Below, piece by piece: positions 32,741 through 44,258 of a DNA stretch of 64,000 bases (positions are counted from its first letter, which is position 1; each line of letters opens with the position of its first letter). Position numbers and translations under genes: made by a program. A model generated the notes under the pieces. That model worked only from the letters and a program-made list of their open reading frames with translations, was not told where the DNA came from and did no database searches. Origin of the DNA: Antedon mediterranea (taxonomy: Eukaryota; Echinodermata; Crinoidea; Comatulida; Antedonidae); assembly GCF_964355755.1 (NCBI RefSeq), contig NC_092677.1:9942601-10006600 (forward strand), in the 5' to 3' direction.

Positions 32741-35700
32741 ATGGATGTCTCAGGTAAAGTAGCATTGGTTACCGGAGGAGCAGACGGACTCGGAAAGGCG
32801 TTTATCGAAGAATTATTGAAGAAGAATATTAAGGTTTGTTAATATTTACTGTTTAGTTAAGTCCGTATTATGTTGACAAAGCCATTTAAACTGCACACCA
32901 TCATGCAAATAATCTGGGTCAGCTTGGATGAACAATAAAGCTCGAGTCCCACGATCGGGTTTTTTCTTCAGTCTTCCAAAGGGACACTGGATTGATGGAA
33001 AGTGCCTGTTTCCAGTCACCTTTAGGGTCAAATATATTATTTTAACTGCTCCCTTGTGTATAAAAGAGAGAAAATAGTGACTTAGTGCATGTCCTATTAT
33101 TAACGAAACTGGCACCCGTTTTTTACACCAATAGCCAATCAGATGGGCAGGAATTTGGCTTGGTAGGGATCAACATCTGAATATTGTAGCAGAGAGATAT
33201 AATATAGTTCACTATATATCTTTTGATTATAGATAGGCCTACCTGAAATAACTTTAGTTAGGAGTTGAATGGAATACAAAGATTATAAAGTGTTATTAAA
33301 AGTCATAATATATTATATATTTATATATAATTATAGATAAAAGTATTATATTTTTCTATGTCTACTACTTCCAGTTCCTTTATTAAATCAGGGAGTTAAC
33401 AACTCCCTGATTAAATCATGGTATGCTCCATGGGATTTTCGCCGCTGTATCCATGTTTTCACCCACACACTGCGTTTCTTTTGCAATCGTTTTTTCTTCT
33501 GCTTGCGTTTATTTAGTTCTCTTACCATATACAAAATGATCAAAACTTTCGAAAGTAACACTAAATCCATTTTGATTTGTATTAAGAATATACAATATCA
33601 CAATTGAATTCTAAATGATAAATGAATAGCAAAGCAGAGAGCAGAGAAAGTATTTACACAATGGTTGACAAGGTCAATCCTTGAATACCTACAATATACA
33701 AAGATTGTCGCTAAATTGCAAGCTTATGACATTCTATTCAAAAAGTAGGTCATTAGTGACCAAGTGACGAAATGACTGTGGGATTGCAACACTCCGGGTG
33801 TCACGAAACCTAAGACCACGAAAGCTAAGACCCCCTAAGACCTAAGATCACGAAAGCTAAGACTCAAGACCTAAGATTACAAATTCTAAGATATACTACA
33901 GCTTAAAAACAATACTTGTTTATCCATACATAATTTTAAACACAGTAGGTTTCATTTATTACCATAAATATAATTAAATACTACCGCAAAACATAAATAA
34001 ACTCGCATTATTTTCGCCCGTTGAGTAAATGTATATTTTTTTCTTTACAACAAACAAACTTGACGGGTTGTTTGTTGGTATATATTTACTCCATTGTGTT
34101 GGTTCAGAGGATGTTTTTCTTACGCACCTGCCTTGTATTTTGACTCCAAATTTGTTGACTAACTTTATCCTGAATACCACACTTTAAAATTAGGATTTAT
34201 AAGTACTTTCAGACGGAGAAACACATAAAAACAAATAAATAAATCCTTTAAATTGATGATTTTACAGACATGTTTCTTTGTATACTGTAACTCCTCGAGC
34301 TCCCCCCCCCCCCCCCATTCTCAATGTTTTTGTTTCTATGGAGCGCCAAAAGAGCAACAATAATAGTACAAGTATAAAAACAGAAAGAAAACGAAACAAA
34401 TCATGATTTTTAAATTAAAATTTATTTGCCAGTATTTATTTCTTCGTACTTGCATGATTATACTATTATCATTACAATTTTAATTTTACATTGTTCGATC
34501 CACACTGTATAATTTTTGCTCTTTTGACGTTCCATAGAAACAAAAACATTGAACATGGTAGGCCTACAACTGCTACTGTACTGTAGGCTAGTCATGCGAA
34601 ATTCGCAAACAGTTTGTGTGCGAGAAAAACGTCTGTAAAATCATCAATTTAAAAATGTATTTGTTACTTTTTATGTGATTCTTTGTCATAAAAGTGCCAA
34701 TTCTAAGGTGTGGTATTCAGAATAAATGTTGGGAGTTAAAATACAGGGCAGGTGCGAAAGATAAATATTTGTAATCTTAGGTCTTGGGTCTTAGCTTTCG
34801 TGATCTTAGGTCTTAGGGGTCTTAGCTTTTGTGGTCTTAGGTTTCGTGACACCCCTCTTCTCCTGACGTCCTATCAATCAATATAAGTCCCTTTGGAAGA
34901 CGGAAGAAAAAACCCGATCGTGGGACTCGAGCTTAATTCTAACGGTGAACTATGGACGTTTTATTTTGTAAATATTATAGTATAGGCCATATAATATTGG
35001 CCTACTACACCGATGTCCTGTACATTCTGATGTCAAGAATCGTCTACAGTAGGCATTGACACATTTTCACTTTAAAATGGACCACAATGGAAATAAGTTT
35101 GCCGTCTCGGTACTTTTTTGTGTATTTATCCTATTGATTTTATATCAGAATAAAGAAATAAAATAAAATAAAAAATGTTATGTTACTTATTAGGCTGTAG
35201 GATTCTTAGATATCCAACAAGCAAAGGGTGAAGCAACGTTAAAACAACTGTCGGATTTGTACGGTAAAGACAAGGTCCATTTTATTCAGTGTGACGTCAC
35301 GGACAAAACACGATTGGAAGGTGAGCATGGTGTACAGTAGCCTACGGTCTGAAGTGTCAACCACCTAATATGACCTGAATCGATATAATATAGCATCATA
35401 TACAGGGATAACTTATGTGTGTAAATTATTACAGGTATTTTCCCCATTGATGGCTTCAATCGACACTTTTAAATCGGTGTCATTCACAAAAAAGTAGACA
35501 AGGCCGCGATTTGTTTTCGTACACACAAGTGCGGGACCCCTTATGTGAAAGATAGCCGAACTACTTCCATAAATATAACTAAACCCAACCAGGGAGTTGT
35601 AAAATAATTTAATAATTTTACAACTCCCTGACCCAACCCTCTAAATAATCTCTCTCACTATAAAGTAAAAAGAAGTTGCTCATGGGATTCGAACCCCATA

Positions 35701-38700
35701 CATTGACATGTAAAGTCCATACAGTAGTCTAATCCATTCGAGTAAGTGGCTCGACAGAAAGCGTTTGAATTGCATTAGTGAATTGTTGTGTTCTTACGTC
35801 ACATCTTATGGATATGACTAATGAATATTCATGTTTATTTTGTGACGTTTCAAGAGGGGTCTGTGGAGCCGTGAAATGTGCAAAAAGTCACATTTGTGCA
35901 AACAACCACATTTGTGCAAACATTTTACCTTCAAATGTGCAAACAACCACATTTGTGCAAACAATTTACCTTCAAATGTGCAAATCTGTAAAAATGTATA
36001 ACCTGCAAATGTGCAAACATCACGCCGTTAAATGTAAAAACGATCAGTTATGACGTTAAATGTGCAAAAGGTATTCTACAAATGTGCAAATCATTTTGTT
36101 GACGTGAGGCCGAGTTGACTTGAGGCCGAGTTGACTTCAGGGCGAGTTGACTTGGGGCCGACTTGAATTTAGCCGAGGCGATTTAGAGCCTTTGATTATA
36201 ATAAAATACAACAGTATAATTAGTTATGATATTGAACATTTTATTATAGGCCTACTCTTTTATATTGTTATTTCTAATCTGAAAGACCTACGAACCAAAA
36301 ATATAAAATGGAATAGGAGTTTGGTTGAAGAATGCTTTGCACATTTGTAAAATACCTTTTGCACATTTAATGTCAAAACTGATCGTTTTTACATTTAACG
36401 GCGTGATGTTTGCACATTTGCGGGTAATGAATTTTAACAGATTTGCACATTTAAAGGTAAAATGTTTGCACAAATGTGGTTGTTTGCACATTTGAAGGTA
36501 AAATGTTTGCACAAATGTGGTTGTTTGCACAAATGTGACTTTTTTCACATTTCACAGCTCCACAGGGTCCCAACTTTATGTACGAAAAGAAATACCGCGC
36601 CCAGGCCTTTACGGTGTCCAGTAAAAATAAACAAAAACAGTATTTAAAATTGAAATTGATTGATTAATTTGTTGATACATTTATTGATTGATTCCTTTAT
36701 CTGTATGTATATGTGTTTTATGTGTTAAATTTGTAGGGGCATTTAGTGACGTCAGGGACCGATTTGGACGACTTGATATAGTGTGCAACAATGCAGGAAT
36801 CGCAAACGAAGAAGAATGGCAAAAGATGATTGAGATAAATCTGGTAAATAAACAAAGAGATACATATTGTTATAACTTATGTTATTGTTGGACCCTGCAT
36901 ACAATTTTTTTAAAATTTATATTCTCCGCAATACAATTTCTCGCACGCCCGATCTGGACCGTTTTGTAATTTATGCACACGCTTACTTTTCACGATTGAT
37001 CGTTTTAAAAAGTGTGGGAAACAATAGCTTATTAAAAGTGTATCTTTATTATTTCAGACAGCAGTTACACATGGAACCTTCCTGGCTATCAAACACATGA
37101 GCAAGGAGAATGGTGGCAGCGGTGGTGTTATTATTAATACAGGATCATTAGCTGGTAAATAAATTTAAACGTTGGTATAATAACCTCGGTATTGAAAATG
37201 TGTGATCGATTGAGACCTATCAAATCATGGTAGGATAGCCTATAACTATTGTTGTCTATTTCTTCAGGAGTGAAGACATTTTCACACATTCCTGTGTATG
37301 CTGCGACAAAACACGGTGTTGTAGCCTTAAGTCGGAGTTTAGCCGTACGTGTTTTATTCTTTAGAATATGTTGATTTTATACTTCTTTTCACTCTTCTTT
37401 GCCTTATTAAAAATTTTGAAAATAGTCCCAGGGATTCCTTATTGTGCTGTACATAGTTATTGGAATTGTGAGACAGGCTAACGTATGCGTGGTATAATTC
37501 TCATAAGAATTAATTGTAATATACCGTACCTTAGGTGACATGACCCCTTAAAATAGCATGCTCCATTCCATAATTAAGAGAAAACTTATATTTGCTTTGG
37601 AAATAGTTCTCAAATATTTAATAGTACAGACAAAAGTACAGACTTTTTCATTTCCCTCTCAGGCAAATCCTAAAGTAACTGCAGAACATATTCGGATCAA
37701 CGCAATCTGTCCAACAAGTGTAGATACTGTATTGCAGAGGAACGGAAAGACATTTGGACCAAAGCCGACCGACTTTAGATACATACCGTAAAAAAACAAT
37801 CATTCTTAAAGATGTATTGTCCCTTTGACTTTTGACAAAGTGGGTCATTTTGAAGTATCATAATAGTTATTAACTTTCACCAAAAATTAGTAGAAAAAAG
37901 AAAATTTAACTGAGATACAGACGTTTTTTTTTGTTCAAAAAATAACTTTGACTTCCGGTAATCTCATAATGCAACGCGCTTGTTTGGCTACTCTGTATGC
38001 ATAATCATAAAACTTCCTCGTGATCTGTGTAAAAACACCTTCTCAACCGTGATGAGTTGTAAACAATACTAATTAGCATCATGCATAAAATAATGCATAC
38101 GCGTGATTTGAAATCTTTGTTTACTTTCGCTTGCGACGATTTTCCAGACAAAATGTAATCAAATTAATGTACCTGTTAATTACGTAAACTTGTTGTTTTT
38201 GGCTCGAATTTTCGACTTAAAGTGAATAACTTTAATATTACTTTAATGTGGCCAATTTAAATTTAGAGAATACTTTGACATTCATGTTTTTGTGTTTAAA
38301 GGGACAATACATCTTTAAGCTATACATAACAGCAAATCATATTCGTTAACACAAATGCACATCATGTAGCTAATATTAAAAAAACAATCATTCTTAAAGA
38401 TGTATTGTCCCTTTGACTTTTGACAAAGTGGGTCATTTTGAAGTATCATAATAGTTATTAACTTTCACCAAAAATTAGTAGAAAAAAGAAAATTTAACTG
38501 AGATACAGACGTTTTTTTTTGTTCAAAAAATAACTTTGACTTCCGGTAATCTCATAATGCAACGCGCTTGTTTGGCTACTCTGTATGCATAATCATAAAA
38601 CTTCCTCGTGATCTGTGTGAAAACACCTTCTCAATCGTGATGAGTTGTAAACAATACTAATTAGCATCATGCATAAAATAATGCATACGCGTGATTTGAA

Positions 38701-39102
38701 ATCTTTGTTTACTTTCGCTTGCGACGATTTTCCAGACAAAATGTAATCAAATTAATGTACCTGTTAATTACGTAAACTTGTTGTTTTTGGCTCGAATTTT
38801 CGACTTAAAGTGAATAACTTTAATATTACTTTAATGTGGCCAATTTAAATTTAGAGAATACTTTGACATTCATTTTTTTGTGTTTAAAGGGACAATACAT
38901 CTTTAAGCTATACATAACAGCAAATCATATTCGTTAACACAAATGCACATCATGTAGCTAATATTAATATTTTCGTTTTTTCAGAATATCGCTGGTTGCG
39001 GAGGCGTTTATGAAACTGGTTGAAGAAGATCGAACTGGTCAAGCCATGCTCATAACTAACAACGGAAAAATATCCGTCCATGAATTCGAAGAAGTAAAAT
39101 AA
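32741..39102 (+). CDS. HPGD-like short-chain dehydrogenase, copy B
   Basis: Seven exons give 247 aa: 32741-32833, 35194-35320, 36737-36843, 37058-37154, 37268-37344, 37663-37787 and 38985-39102 (stop TAA). The cofactor loop TGGADGLG is at residues 11-18, Asp37 ends strand 2, NNAG is at 91-94, and Ser139, Tyr152 and Lys156 form the catalytic set, one residue offset from human HPGD (Ser138, Tyr151, Lys155). Exon 6 is the shortest of the array (125 bp). The gene is swollen by insertions: two inverted-repeat elements in introns 1 and 2, and a 588-bp tandem duplication in intron 6 starting four bases after exon 6. Function is assigned by family only. Confidence 0.88.
33796..34854. mobile_element. 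fold-back element of 1.06 kb, intron 1 of copy B
   Basis: The ends GGGTGTCACGAAACCTAAGA.. and ..TCTTAGGTTTCGTGACACCC are inverted. The arms carry AAGACC/AAGCTAAGAC repeats, and pairing continues inward in blocks (34115-34190 with 34690-34765; 34222-34270 with 34630-34690; 34313-34355 with 34515-34555). An outer inverted pair (32936-32990 with 34877-34938) encloses it. Confidence 0.75.
35588..35631. repeat. CAGGGAGTT hairpin, second copy at 33387-33415
   Basis: AGGGAGTTGTAAAAT pairs with its inverse here. The copy at 33387 has AATCAGGGAGTT and AACTCCCTGATT. Both are in introns of copy B. Confidence 0.65.
35672..35752 (-). repeat. tRNA-like sequence in intron 2 of copy B
   Basis: The minus strand reads GAGCCACTTACTCGAATGG and GGGGTTCGAATCCCATGAGC. 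The T-arm is good and the D-arm poor. Probably tRNA-derived repeat. Confidence 0.4.
35861..36565. mobile_element. fold-back element of about 0.7 kb, intron 2 of copy B
   Basis: The ends CTGTGGAGCCGTGAAATGTG and CACATTTCACAGCTCCACAG are inverted. Both arms are built of the short repeat GTGCAAACAACCACATTT. The arms span roughly 35861-36085 and 36336-36565. Confidence 0.75.
37792..38967 (+). repeat. 588-bp tandem duplication in intron 6 of copy B
   Basis: Copies 37792-38379 and 38380-38967 differ at only a few bases seen by eye. Each contains a 513-bp MITE (37806-38318 and 38394-38906) with ends TTAAAGATGTATTGTCCC.. and ..GGGACAATACATCTTTAA. Single ends of the same family occur at about 3588 and 32356. 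Confidence 0.9.
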
Positions 39103-40292
39103 TTGCCACATTCAAACTAGTAACTAACCCGAGCATTTAGGCCTACAGCTGTTACTGTGTTTACAGAACACGATCGAATAGTGTACCGGTACTTATTTAC
39201 ATAGGCTTTCCCCAGTAGTTATTTCGAGGGTTTTTCGATACCCTAAAATTAAATTTAAATTCAAGCTCAAGTAGTATACGTATGAAGCGCCATATGTGCA
39301 ACAATATTTCTCTTTTTACTGATATTAAGTCAAAACTCCGTCTGGAACCCAGATTATTACACAGCACAGGAATAAGTGCACTTTTCCCCATGCTCTGTCA
39401 CGAATATACTTATCCATGTATGCATGAAAGAAATGCATCGTACGTACACGAATAATAGTACTTATATATATGTGAACACGAAACGTTGTGCACTTGTGTG
39501 TAGGCCTACAGTGCGGACACGCACGTAGTGTTATTTACGTGTAAATACGAAATTGCACGTCTTCCTGTGTTGCTATGGTCACGTATAAACGCATTTCTTG
39601 TGTAGGCCTACATGAATAAATTTAAAATAAAAGAATAATTGAAAAGACCTACTGGAATTTAAATTTCAATTTAATTAGTTAAATAGTTTTATACAGCATT
39701 TTAAGAAAGCTTGCCCTCTATAAAAAAAAAATAAATACAAATGGCCTAAATGACATCCCGTGTTTAGATGAATATGCAAGAATAACTTTTCACTTTCGTG
39801 TTCCCAATTGAAATACAGTACGTCATAAATATGCTTATTAACCTTGTTAAAAGGAAGATTGTCGTGGGTTCGAATCATACCACCATTTCCAAACGCTTTT
39901 TTTCCAACTACACGATAGAAATTTGTTCTGGGACTATACTATTCTGTAACGGACACACGGTCAATTCCACACTTATATAAGGGAAATACACATCCCGAAA
40001 AAAAAAATCCATACTATAGTTTTGAAGCGCTCCAGAATGACTCGACTTTTCAGTTTCAGCACTGTGGTCATATGTTACGTTAAAAGTTGTAAAAACATAT
40101 AGAAATTAAAGTAGGAAGCCTTTTTTCCCCTGAATGTTTTTGGAGTATTCTAGGCAGGTACAATACAGTTGGAGCTCAGGTAAACTATCGGTTTTTTTTA
40201 TACGACTCCATTCCTCCATTCCTCTTGACTGAAGGATTCACAGCGATAAATGACTACTGTTAAAATAAATACGCGTTCTCATTTAGCGCCTA
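39103..40292. other. spacer between copies B and C
   Basis: No gene seen. Three TAGGCCTA copies and a box B-like word GGGTTCGAATC at 39867. Confidence 0.45.
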
Positions 40293-40472
40293 AAGCTTGG
40301 TTCCCATTAGCGACGTAACGCAACCTACGCAACGTAAGAAAATGCCCTTCCAATAATTGTGTTTGCCCCGCCTGCGTGAAAACAAACTGTTGCGTCGTCG
40401 GTACTTGTGATTACGCAATACATCACTTTGCGTCAACACGTCGCTGCGTAGCGTTCTAGTGGGGATCACGCT
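40293..40472. mobile_element. MITE family 2 copy upstream of C
   Basis: AAGCTTGGTTCCCATTAG.. to ..CTAGTGGGGATCACGCTT. The interior matches the 41520 copy in inverted orientation. Confidence 0.75.
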
Positions 40473-40713
40473 TAAATGCACAAGCGCTCCATTATTAAGG
40501 GTCTTTCACACCTGTTCCGGCACGGTTTCGAAACATTGACGTTTGAATTGACGACGACTCCTACACCGGTCATACTCTCATAATGCAGCAGCTGTATTAC
40601 GGCAATCAGTACAATTATGTTTTGACCTTACCAGGTACCCATTTGACCTTACCAGGTACCCATTTGTACGCTAAAAAGAAAACTGAATTGCAGCTACAAA
40701 CCAAATTGTCATG

Positions 40714-42521
40714 ATGGACGTTTTGGGTAAAGTAGCATTGGTTACCGGGAGAGCAGACGGAATTGGAAAGGCGTTAATCGAAGAATTATTGAAGAGGAAT
40801 GTTAATGTTTGTTATAATCCAGTGAATATTTTATAGGTCTATTCTATCTGTTTGATATAATTATGGCTCTAAAATGTACTTACTGGCATGAAAAATACAT
40901 TATGTTAGCCCCCCTATGCCAAGTTGAGTCAACTACGACAAACAACAAAGCTAATTTTCCAAACATTATGGTCGTTCTATTTTAGGCCTACAGACATGAT
41001 GTGCTGTACATTTTTTTGGACTACTTGATATAGTGTGCAACAATGCGGGAATCGCAAACGAAGAAGACTGGCAAAAAATGATTGAAATCAATCTGGTAAC
41101 TAAACAAAATAAATATTATTTAAAAAGGCATCATTTGGGTTATTAGGTTTAGAACCGTCCGTGCATTAGTCTGCAATACAATTTTCTGAGTGCTCTACAT
41201 ATGCGACCGTTTTGTTAATAATGCGCGCTCGTCATGAAAAGTTTGAAAGTGCCAATAACGTATTAAAAGTGTATCTTTATTATTGCAGACAGCAGTTACA
41301 CATGGAACCTTCCTGGCCATCAAACACATGAGCAAGGAGAATGGTGGCAGCGGTGGTGTTATTATCAATACAGGATCGGTAGCTGGTAAGTAAACGATTC
41401 GATTCTTGGTATAATAACCTGTATTGAAAATGTGCGATATTATTTTAGAATGGGATGGAGTTGTTGTAACTAGGCCTATAATTCGTGATCTCTCGGCCTA
41501 CAACACTATACGACGTCTAAAGCGTGGTTCCCACTAGAACGCAACAGAACAACGTATTGACGCAAAGTCCTGTATTGCGTAATCACAAGTGGGAACCGAC
41601 GACGCAACAGTGCTTAATCGCAGGTTTAATTTCACGTAGGCGGGGGCAAACATAATTATTGGAAGGGCATTTTCTTACGTTGCGTAGATTGCGTTACGCT
41701 GCGTCGCTAGTGGGAACCACGCTTGCCGCGTTTACTCGATTTGGGTCCTTTTTAGACCTATCTGATCAGTTATGGTATATGACCACGGTTTGTCCATGAT
41801 GATAAAGTTTGTTTTAATTTTTTTTTAGGAGTGACAGTTATGCCATGTTTTCCTGTGTATGCTGCGACAAAACACGGCGTTGTAGCCTTGAGTCGAAGTT
41901 TAGCCGTAGGTTTAACGATTCTTCACTTAATTATATAGATCCTTTCACTCTTCCTAGACTTGCCCCATGAAGTCTGCATTTATTTTTTTAAAATGTTAAA
42001 CCACCAGTCAATTTGTTTCCTAGATTATTATACGTATGGTGCGCCATATGTGCCAATATCGGCGACTAAAGTAATTTATTGGTTCACAGGGCATTGGCAA
42101 AATTAATTAGGAATGGATTACCTGGTATAATGTTTTAAAAGTAAATATATGTATTTTGACGGGTTTTTTTTCCTTCTTTTTAGGCAAATCCTAAAATAAC
42201 TGCAAAAAATATTCGGATCAACGCAATCTGTCCAGCAGGTGTAGATACTGAAGTGCAGAGGAACAGCAAGACCTATGCAATACCTAAGCCGGTCGACGTT
42301 AAATTCATACCGTAAAGAAACATCATTTTTAAGCTATGCATGTAACAGCAAATCATATTCGTTAACACAATGGCACATCATGTATTTTATCAATGATTTC
42401 GTTTTTCAGAAAAGCGCTGGTCGCGGAGGCGTTTATGAAACTAGTTGAGGATCGAACTGGTCAAGTCATGCTTATAACTGAAAACGGAATATCAGTACAT
42501 GAATTTGAAGAGGTTAAATAA
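40714..42521 (+). pseudogene. HPGD-like copy C, exon 2 and part of exon 3 lost
   Basis: Recognisable pieces are exon 1 (40714-40806, with a second ATG three bases upstream at 40711), a 5'-truncated exon 3 (about 41015-41095), exon 4 (41289-41385), exon 5 (41829-41905), exon 6 (42184-42311) and exon 7 (42410-42521, TAA). Exon 2 is absent. Sequence resembling intron 1 of copy B runs straight into the middle of exon 3, so one deletion removed the intron end, exon 2, intron 2 and the start of exon 3 with its acceptor. The remaining exons have no stops and good splice sites. Joining exon 1 to exon 4 keeps the frame (phase 0 to 0) but lacks the NAD-selecting strand and NNAG. The cofactor loop is altered to TGRADGIG. 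Probably a young pseudogene. Confidence 0.82.
41520..41724. mobile_element. MITE family 2 copy, intron 4 of C
   Basis: AAGCGTGGTTCCCACTAG.. to ..CTAGTGGGAACCACGCTT, close to the copy at 28996. A remnant lies at about 50497-50630 in copy E. Confidence 0.8.
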
Positions 42522-42540
42522 TTGTGCGATTCCTCAAACC

Positions 42541-42992
42541 AAAGATTGTATAGCGCCGCTACGCGGCGCAAGATAGGTAACTGTTTCCAAGCTCCTATCT
42601 TATAACACTACGCGTCCAGTAAATTCATGGACGCCATTCGGGCGGACAGGTTATTATTGTGATTTAAATGTAAATGGTTTAAATTTTGCGGTCCGCCTCG
42701 AAGTATCTGTGGTTAACCATCTTGATGATTGATTCATGGAAAAGGGAAGAAATTATGTAAACAAAGTAAAATAAAAGTTTCTTTGGAATCTGGACACTTT
42801 CCGATTAATTCTGCGTGTTTACATTGATATGTTTGGTTAGACAACTTCATTCTTTAACCGAAACATCGTGGATATTGCCTTGACGACGACTTTATTCCGG
42901 TTCAAATTTGTCCGCCGGAATGGCGTCCATGGATTACAAAGGTCTCACCCAGTTACCTATCTTGCGCCGCGTAGCGGCGCTATATAATCTTT
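42541..42992. mobile_element. MITE with a GC-rich palindrome in its ends
   Basis: About 43-bp terminal inverted repeats (42541-42583 with 42950-42992) begin AAAGATTGTATAGCGCCGCT. Each end contains its own palindrome GCGCCGCTACGCGGCGC. Inner blocks (42610-42645 with 42908-42940) also pair. Starts 20 bp after the copy C stop. Confidence 0.75.
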
Positions 42993-43065
42993 GCTCAAAC
43001 CACCAGTAACCAACATGGGGGTTTCATAGCCCCCTCAAGAAGCATGGAACAGAACACGATTCGAA

Positions 43066-43405
43066 TAAAAGCACTTCTTCGTGTGTACTCTCTCGCAATT
43101 AAGCGCACTTCTTCGTGTGCACGGAAATAAGTGCACTCAAAGAACTTAAGTTCTTTGGTGCACTTCTTCGTGTTCACAAATAAAAGCACTTCTTTGTGTG
43201 TACGCGTCGTAATTAAGTGCACTTCTTCGTGTTCACAAATAAAAGCACTTCTTTGTGTGTACGCGTCGTAATTAAGTGCATTTCTTCTTGTGCACAAATA
43301 AAAGCACTTCTTCGTGTGTGCACGTCGCAATTAAGTGCACTTCTTCGTCGTGTGTGCGCGTCGCAATTAAGTGCACTTCTTTCGTCGTGTGCACAAATAA
43401 GTGTA
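43066..43405 (+). repeat. tandem repeat of about 60 bp upstream of D
   Basis: Modules AAGTGCACTTCTTCGTGT and AAAAGCACTTCTTTGTGT alternate about ten times, with CGCGTCGTAATT spacers. Frames are open but shifting; not taken as coding. Confidence 0.8.
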
Positions 43406-43565
43406 TCATGATTGTATACACTACGAGCATGAGTATACAAGAGACTACAGCACAGTACGTCATAATAATATTAAGGCTTTCTTTTATGAGATATAGTAAT
43501 CAGTCGATATTCATAAACAACAAAACTGAAATATATCCGGATTGTGTACCAGCAGCAACGTGGTC

Positions 43566-43656
43566 ATGGAGGTCTCGGGCAAAGTAGCATTGGTTACGGG
43601 AGGGGCTGACGGGATTGGAAAGGCGTTTATCGAAGAATTATTGAAGAGGAATGTTA
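43566..43656 (+). pseudogene. orphan HPGD-like exon 1
   Basis: A near-identical copy of exon 1 of copy D, starting [20 protein letters not shown]. It breaks off two bases before the normal donor and runs into unrelated sequence with a stop (TAA). The 5' flank is duplicated too: the stretch before the ATG at 43533-43565 repeats before copy D at 44227-44258. A separate 66-bp stretch at 43470-43535 repeats just after the orphan exon at about 43662-43727. This looks like a local promoter-plus-exon duplication that left a non-functional first exon 0.7 kb upstream of the working one. Confidence 0.8.
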
Positions 43657-44258
43657 TATAATATTAAGGCTTTCTTTTATGAGATATAGTAATCAGTCGA
43701 TATTCATAAACAACAAAACTGAAATAATAATAGGAAAATAATTTACCATTAAAACAAACAGCATTGTTATTTTTGTGTTTTCGACTTCTGATATAACAAA
43801 ATTAAGCATTAACAACGTACTGGCTACTTGTGTCGTTAACATGTACTCAGCAGCACCATATAAACAACATGGATATTTCCCCATCCACTTTCCACCCTCA
43901 TTTGCCTGAAGGATGTATCACAGCAAAACAAACAGTTCATACGTGCCTACAAGCCGGAATGACAGCTACTACTATCTGTAATTCGGTTTGCAGAATTTGT
44001 ATTTGACTTCGTAAATAAAGTCATATATATTATATATTAAGTATGTATTCACAATTATTTTAGTGTACATTTTTTAGAGCAAAATTATAATGGCAGTAAC
44101 TATTTTAGCTTGCGAAGGCAATTTAATATTGACATCCGACAACCCTGGCCTGTAATAACATGGCTATACACGTCACAATATAAACAATATTGGTACAGTA
44201 GTTCAGTGAAAAGGGAATTGAATTTGTATCCGGATTGTGTACCAGCAGCAACGTGGTC

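Noticed and set aside
43066-43590. Cys/Ser-rich small proteins upstream of copy D
   Set aside because: Frames follow the tandem repeat and break at its edges.
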